Assembly: GCA_020205615.1 (NCBI GenBank)
Contig: CM035162.1
Coordinates: 33,072,479 to 33,136,478 of the forward strand
Origin: Panax quinquefolius
Taxonomy: Eukaryota > Streptophyta > Magnoliopsida > Apiales > Araliaceae
DNA: 64,000 nucleotides
Reading direction: 5' to 3'
The notes under the pieces are model-generated. The model worked only from the letters and a program-made list of their open reading frames with translations, did no database searches and was not told the DNA's origin. Shown one piece after another: positions 60,261-64,000 of this stretch (position 1 is the stretch's first letter; each line of letters begins with the position of its first letter). The position numbers were made by a program, and so were the translations under genes.

Positions 60261-61576
60261 GTGTGTTAATTTAAATGTTGTTATTGTTACGATCATATAA
60301 ATGTTTGGTGTTAGATTTTGGTATGTTATATTGGTTATTGGGCAACATTATTATGTTTAATGCTGTTTTGGTTACTGTCTAATGATGGTTTGGTAACTGT
60401 CTAATGTTGTGTTGGTTATTGTCGAAGATTATATTGGTTACTATGTAACATTTTATTGGTTTCTGTATAATGCTTAATTGGTTACTGACTAATTACTATT
60501 TTGGTTACTGCATAATATTAACGATTAATGCTTGGTAACCATATGATTGGTAACCACCATGTTGCATAAAGGTAACCAAAACAGCATAAATCAGTAAATA
60601 ATTTATATTGGTTACCTTCATACGACATCTTTGATTCTTGTCTTATGATGTCTTGAATTCTTGTCTAATGATGTTTTGAGTTCTTTGTCTTATGATGTCT
60701 TGGTTACTGTCTAATGATGTCTTGGTTACTGTCTAACAAATATATTATCTAAAAGTCAGATAGTTCTTTATTCAACATTGTATTGGTTCTTGTATAATCT
60801 TTGAATGGTTTATGACTAATCTTTGTTTTAGTTCTTGCATAATATTTATGACTAATGATGTTTTTAGTAACAGCTCTAATCTTTGTGTTGGTTCTTTGTC
60901 GAAGATTATCTTGGTTACTGTGTAACATTTTATTGGTTACTGTATAATACTTAATTGGTTACTGACTAATTATTGTTTTGGTTACTGCATAATATTAAAG
61001 ATAAATGCTTGGTAACCATATGATTGGTAACCAATGCATTAGATAAGAAACCACCATATTACATGAAGGTAACCAAAACAAAGATAAATCGATAAATAAT
61101 TTATATTGGTTACCTTCAAATAATATATCTTTATTCTTTCAACCAATATATTGTCTAAAGTCAGATTGATTCTTATCATCTGATAACCAATATATTGTCT
61201 TGATTAGTTCTTGTCAACCAATATATTGTCTAAAGTCAGTATTGGTTACTATGCAACATTGTATTGATTCTTGTATAATCTTTGAATGGGTTCTTGACTA
61301 ATCTTTGTTTTAGTTCTTGCATAATATTTACGACTAATGATTGGTAAGCACATGGTTGGTAACCAATGTATTAGATAATAACGAAAGTATTGCATGAAGG
61401 TAACCAAGACAGCATTAATAAAAGTTGACATGGTTATTGTCTAATGCTGGATTGGTTACTGATTAATGATGTTTTGTTTACTGACTAAAGCTATATTGGT
61501 TACTTGTCTATGTTGTTTTGTTCTTATCATATGATTGGTTGGTTAACTTTGTAAATTTGATTTTGTTTACTTGCAG
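60261..61576 (+). repeat. Intron 1 repeat array of TTGGTTACT units
   Basis: Nearly the whole intron consists of TTGGTTACTGTCTAATG-like words (and TTGGTT(C/A)TTG variants) every 20-40 bases, with runs of the inverse (GGTAACCA). A block of about 210-230 bases (60420-60630) recurs at 60898-61125; weaker relatives start near 60770 and 61245, giving a higher-order spacing of about 480. Confidence 0.88.
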
Positions 61577-62499
61577 TTATGGGATATTTATTACGAGGAA
61601 TGCAACAGAAAATTCACCGGAAAAGTGATATATTGGTGCAACATGGAAGTCCCCAGTATCATTGCAAATAAATTGAATAAGAGTCAGCTGGATAAATTTA
61701 AGGCAACATGTTTTGGGAATTTTCTTGAGTTTGGTGAGCACCAAATGTATTCCCAGATTATTCACCACGCTCTTGTGAGGGAGGTTCACCGGAGGATGAT
61801 GGTGAAATGTGGTTTTGTTAGGAGAGAAAGGGTCGAGTTGATTTGCTCGAGTTTTGTATGATATCTGGGTTGAGATGGAAAGGTGAGGATGATATAACTC
61901 CATATAAAGGTATGGAGAATATGCTTATTAGGTAAGTTTTTTGGACGGTGTCGTGACACGTAGTAGTATTGGTAGGATATATAAGAAGCGCGCTTTTGAT
62001 GATGATGACGAGGCTATTAAGATGTCTATGATATTTTTGGTCTTTAATTTCATTATGTGCACATTTTCTGAAAATTACGTTGATGGGGCAATGTTTAATT
62101 TTTTGTGTTATGGCGATGTTAGTAGTTTTCCTTGGGGGAAAGTTGCTTTTGAGATGACAAAGTACTCTTTGTCTAATGCCTTGAAGGGGCGTTATAGGAA
62201 AGGAAAGAATGGTGTTTCAACATACAATTTTTACATGGATCATTACACCAAATTGTACAAGTTGAATGGGCTTCCGTATGTATTACAAGTTTTTATGTTT
62301 GAAACTATTCCGACATTCAAAAATTGGGGTATATGCAATGACAAGCATCCGTTGGATGTCCGTTTATTCAGATGGAAGGAGTTAATGAAGCCGCTTTCAA
62401 ATGACAAGTTGAATGAATTAGTTTTTTGTTTCGGACAGGTATGTTGTTTTACCTTTAGTTATATACTTGATAAATGAAAATATTATGTGAAGTTTACTA

Positions 62500-62760
62500 T
62501 CAACAAATTAGTTAGTTACCTTTATATACACGTTTGGTTACTTGATTATTTTATATGCATATTAATAATAATAATGTTTTTTGTTACTTGAATATTCAAA
62601 TATCTGATTCTTGATTAGATTACATTCAGGTTACTAATAACATTGTTGTTGGTTACCCGAATATACACATTTGGTTACATTTATACATTTAATTGGTTAC
62701 TACTTATTATACATTTGGTTACCAGTATATATGTATTTGGTTACTGATTATGTTTTATGA
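62500..62760 (+). repeat. Intron 2 repeat array of TTGGTTAC units
   Basis: GGTTAC or GTTACC recurs about ten times (for example near 62530, 62645, 62672, 62692, 62716 and 62738), as in intron 1. Confidence 0.8.
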
Positions 62761-63236
62761 TTCTTTATTTGTTGTTTATTTCAATGTAATTGTACATTGT
62801 TTGTTAGATGATATACTAAAGTATACTTATTATTTTTTAGTTGAGGATAAACAGTTTGATTCCCACGGCCGAGGAGAAGGATCAACTTGATTTGGGCGGT
62901 TTTCACTTTTTTAATGGGAAGGATGGTGACAAGAAAGTAGATAAAAAAGTGAAGGCTGACAACATTGGTGTTGATATATCTGTTGTGAAAGAAGGCAATT
63001 GATGTACTGATCTGGCCGTTGGAGAAGAAAGTGCCTGAATTGAAGAAAGAAGTTTCTGAATTGAAGAAAGAATTTGGAAATTTGCAAACTGATATTAAAG
63101 ATGAAATCTGACTTTTACATGTCCGATTATCACGGGGACCTTAGGTCCATTATTAGAGATGAGTTACGTCTTTATCAAAGGCGTGGGGACAAAAAGCTTG
63201 ATGGTGATTACGATGATGACGATTAAACAATCTTTG

Positions 63237-63244
63237 GTGATGAC

Positions 63245-63280
<36 letters not shown>

Positions 63281-63310
63281 GGTGATGAAGGTGGTGAAGG
63301 TGATGAAGGC
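63237..63310 (+). repeat. (GAT)n coding microsatellite
   Basis: About 14 GAT triplets then GAAGGT repeats in exon 3 encode a run of Asp followed by Glu/Gly in the frame that continues the coiled-coil segment. Confidence 0.85.
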
Positions 63311-63824
63311 TGCTTGATGATCTTTAACGATGATGATTCTTGATGTCATGGTGGAGGAGGTCCATGTTGATGAGGATGTTGATTATGGTTCAAAAGTGAA
63401 TAAGAATAATGATGGTGATGATGTGTTGGATGAAGTTGAGAAGATGGGTCGGAATGAAATTGAATTGGGTAATGAAGTTGGTGATGATATGTCAATATTC
63501 GTGGAGAAGAATGATGTGAATGTAATTGAGATTGCTAATGAAGTTGAACGTGCTGTTATGGTTGAAGAACCCGATGAAAAAAAAATAATGATGATGAAGA
63601 AGATGTCAAGGTTAGACATATTTGTTTGTTTTGTTATGTGATATATGTCTTTTGTTTTAATTATTAAATGGTTCTTTATTTTGCGCAGATTGACAATAAT
63701 AATGACATGCCATCTTTTGACATATTAAGCCAATGTACTGGGAAAGAGATTGTTGTGTATGATGCTGATAAGGTTAGTGTTATAATTATGTGCCATCATT
63801 TATTTAAATGTTATTTATATTTTG

Positions 63825-64000
63825 GTTACCATTATATAGTGAATTGGTTACTATGATATTGTGTTTTGGTTACCATTATATTGTGATTTGGCTACTATTA
63901 TATTATGATTTGGTTACTAGTTTATGTTATTCAGATTGCTAATATAACATGTTCATTTTAGTTTGTTGGCTGTTGTACAGTCAGTTGGTTACTAGTTTAT
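63825..64000 (+). repeat. Intron 4 repeat array of TTGGTTAC units
   Basis: TTTGGTTACCATTATAT, ATTGGTTACTATGATAT, TTTTGGTTACCATTATAT, TTTGGCTACTATTATAT and TTGGTTACTAGTTTAT follow one another every 20-27 bases up to the window edge. Confidence 0.85.

Larger units (their letters stand above)
59954..64000 (+). pseudogene. DUF1985-type gene (Ulp1/MULE-associated), multi-exon, frameshifted, runs off the window
   Basis: Exon 1 (59954-60260) encodes a Lys/Arg-rich N-terminus (MVDTRNDTRRNN...). Exon 2 (61577-62438) holds the DUF1985 domain: WCNMEVPSIIANKL, KFKATCFGNFLEF, HHALVREVHRRM, then EFCMISGLRW (the E-F-x-x-I-T/S-G-L pattern) and FPWGKVAFEMTKYSL and LQVFMFETIPTF. Exon 3 (62841-63610) has LIPTAEEK, a coiled coil (KKVPELKKEVSELKKEF) and a long Asp/Glu-rich stretch. 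Exon 4 is 63690-63772. Introns have GT-AG ends at 60261-61576, 62439-62840, 63611-63689 and from 63773. Frameshifts lie near 60175, 61825, 61932, 62995 and 63110. In this plant family DUF1985 is usually followed by a Ulp1 (C48) cysteine protease domain and is often carried by Mutator-like transposons; that domain would lie beyond the window. Whether the breaks are decay or sequence error is open. Confidence 0.75.

Noticed and set aside
63164..63619. Minus-strand frames with poly-Ile and Ser-rich composition
   Set aside because: They are reverse readings of the (GAT)n tract and acidic exon 3.

Overview
This window is nuclear DNA of a flowering plant, most likely a eudicot. It is AT-rich and dominated by nested, decayed Ty3/gypsy LTR retrotransposons of the Tekay/Del (chromovirus) type: long LTRs of about 2.4-3.2 kb beginning TGTAAGACCC, an initiator-Met-tRNA-like primer site, gag zinc knuckles, and a protease-RT-RNaseH-integrase order with a chromodomain-like tail. 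Two single-copy plant genes are recognisable. One is a UDP-glucuronate 4-epimerase (GAE-type), and the other is an organelle-targeted NYN-domain protein with a C2H2 finger. The species cannot be named from the sequence.

Layout. 1-13448: two retrotransposon bodies in direct order sharing one LTR (internal A, LTR, internal B, LTR). 13449-20049: a scrambled zone in which a plus-strand tail plus LTR of a second LTR subfamily abuts a minus-strand gag-PBS-LTR fragment, forming a large head-to-head structure. 20050-31640: a gene-bearing island with a long-TIR element (21773-23090), the GAE gene (23250-24553), a foldback MITE, an IBA57-like pseudogene (27345-27618, minus), a 1.5-kb AT-rich palindrome (28081-29550) and the NYN gene (29976-30947, minus). 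31641-43625: nested LTRs, including two solo LTRs with perfect 5-bp target-site duplications (CCAAA and ATAGT), ending at a 100-N assembly gap (43626-43725). 43726-47631: a retrotransposon-poor stretch with two good E2F sites, G-boxes, a GC-ended MITE and a LINE 3' fragment. 47632-57837: a third, complete but inactivated LTR-internal-LTR element. 57838-64000: intergenic sequence, a small foldback, and the 5' part of a multi-exon DUF1985-type gene of the kind associated with Ulp1-carrying MULE transposons; it runs off the right edge.

Most notable signal: all visible introns of the DUF1985-type gene are built largely from copies of an octamer-centred repeat (TTGGTTAC / GTAACCAA) in both orientations, including a duplication of about 480 bp in the first intron. 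Other points of interest are LTR minisatellites rich in the RY-like core CATGCA, subfamily-specific minisatellites upstream of the LTR TATA box, and a very large near-perfect palindrome.

Caution: almost every coding region, including genes expected to be intact, is broken by 1-2 base indels, and the retrotransposon copies differ mainly by short indels. Some of this may be residual long-read assembly error and not biological decay. Annotations labelled pseudogene for that reason should be read with this in mind.
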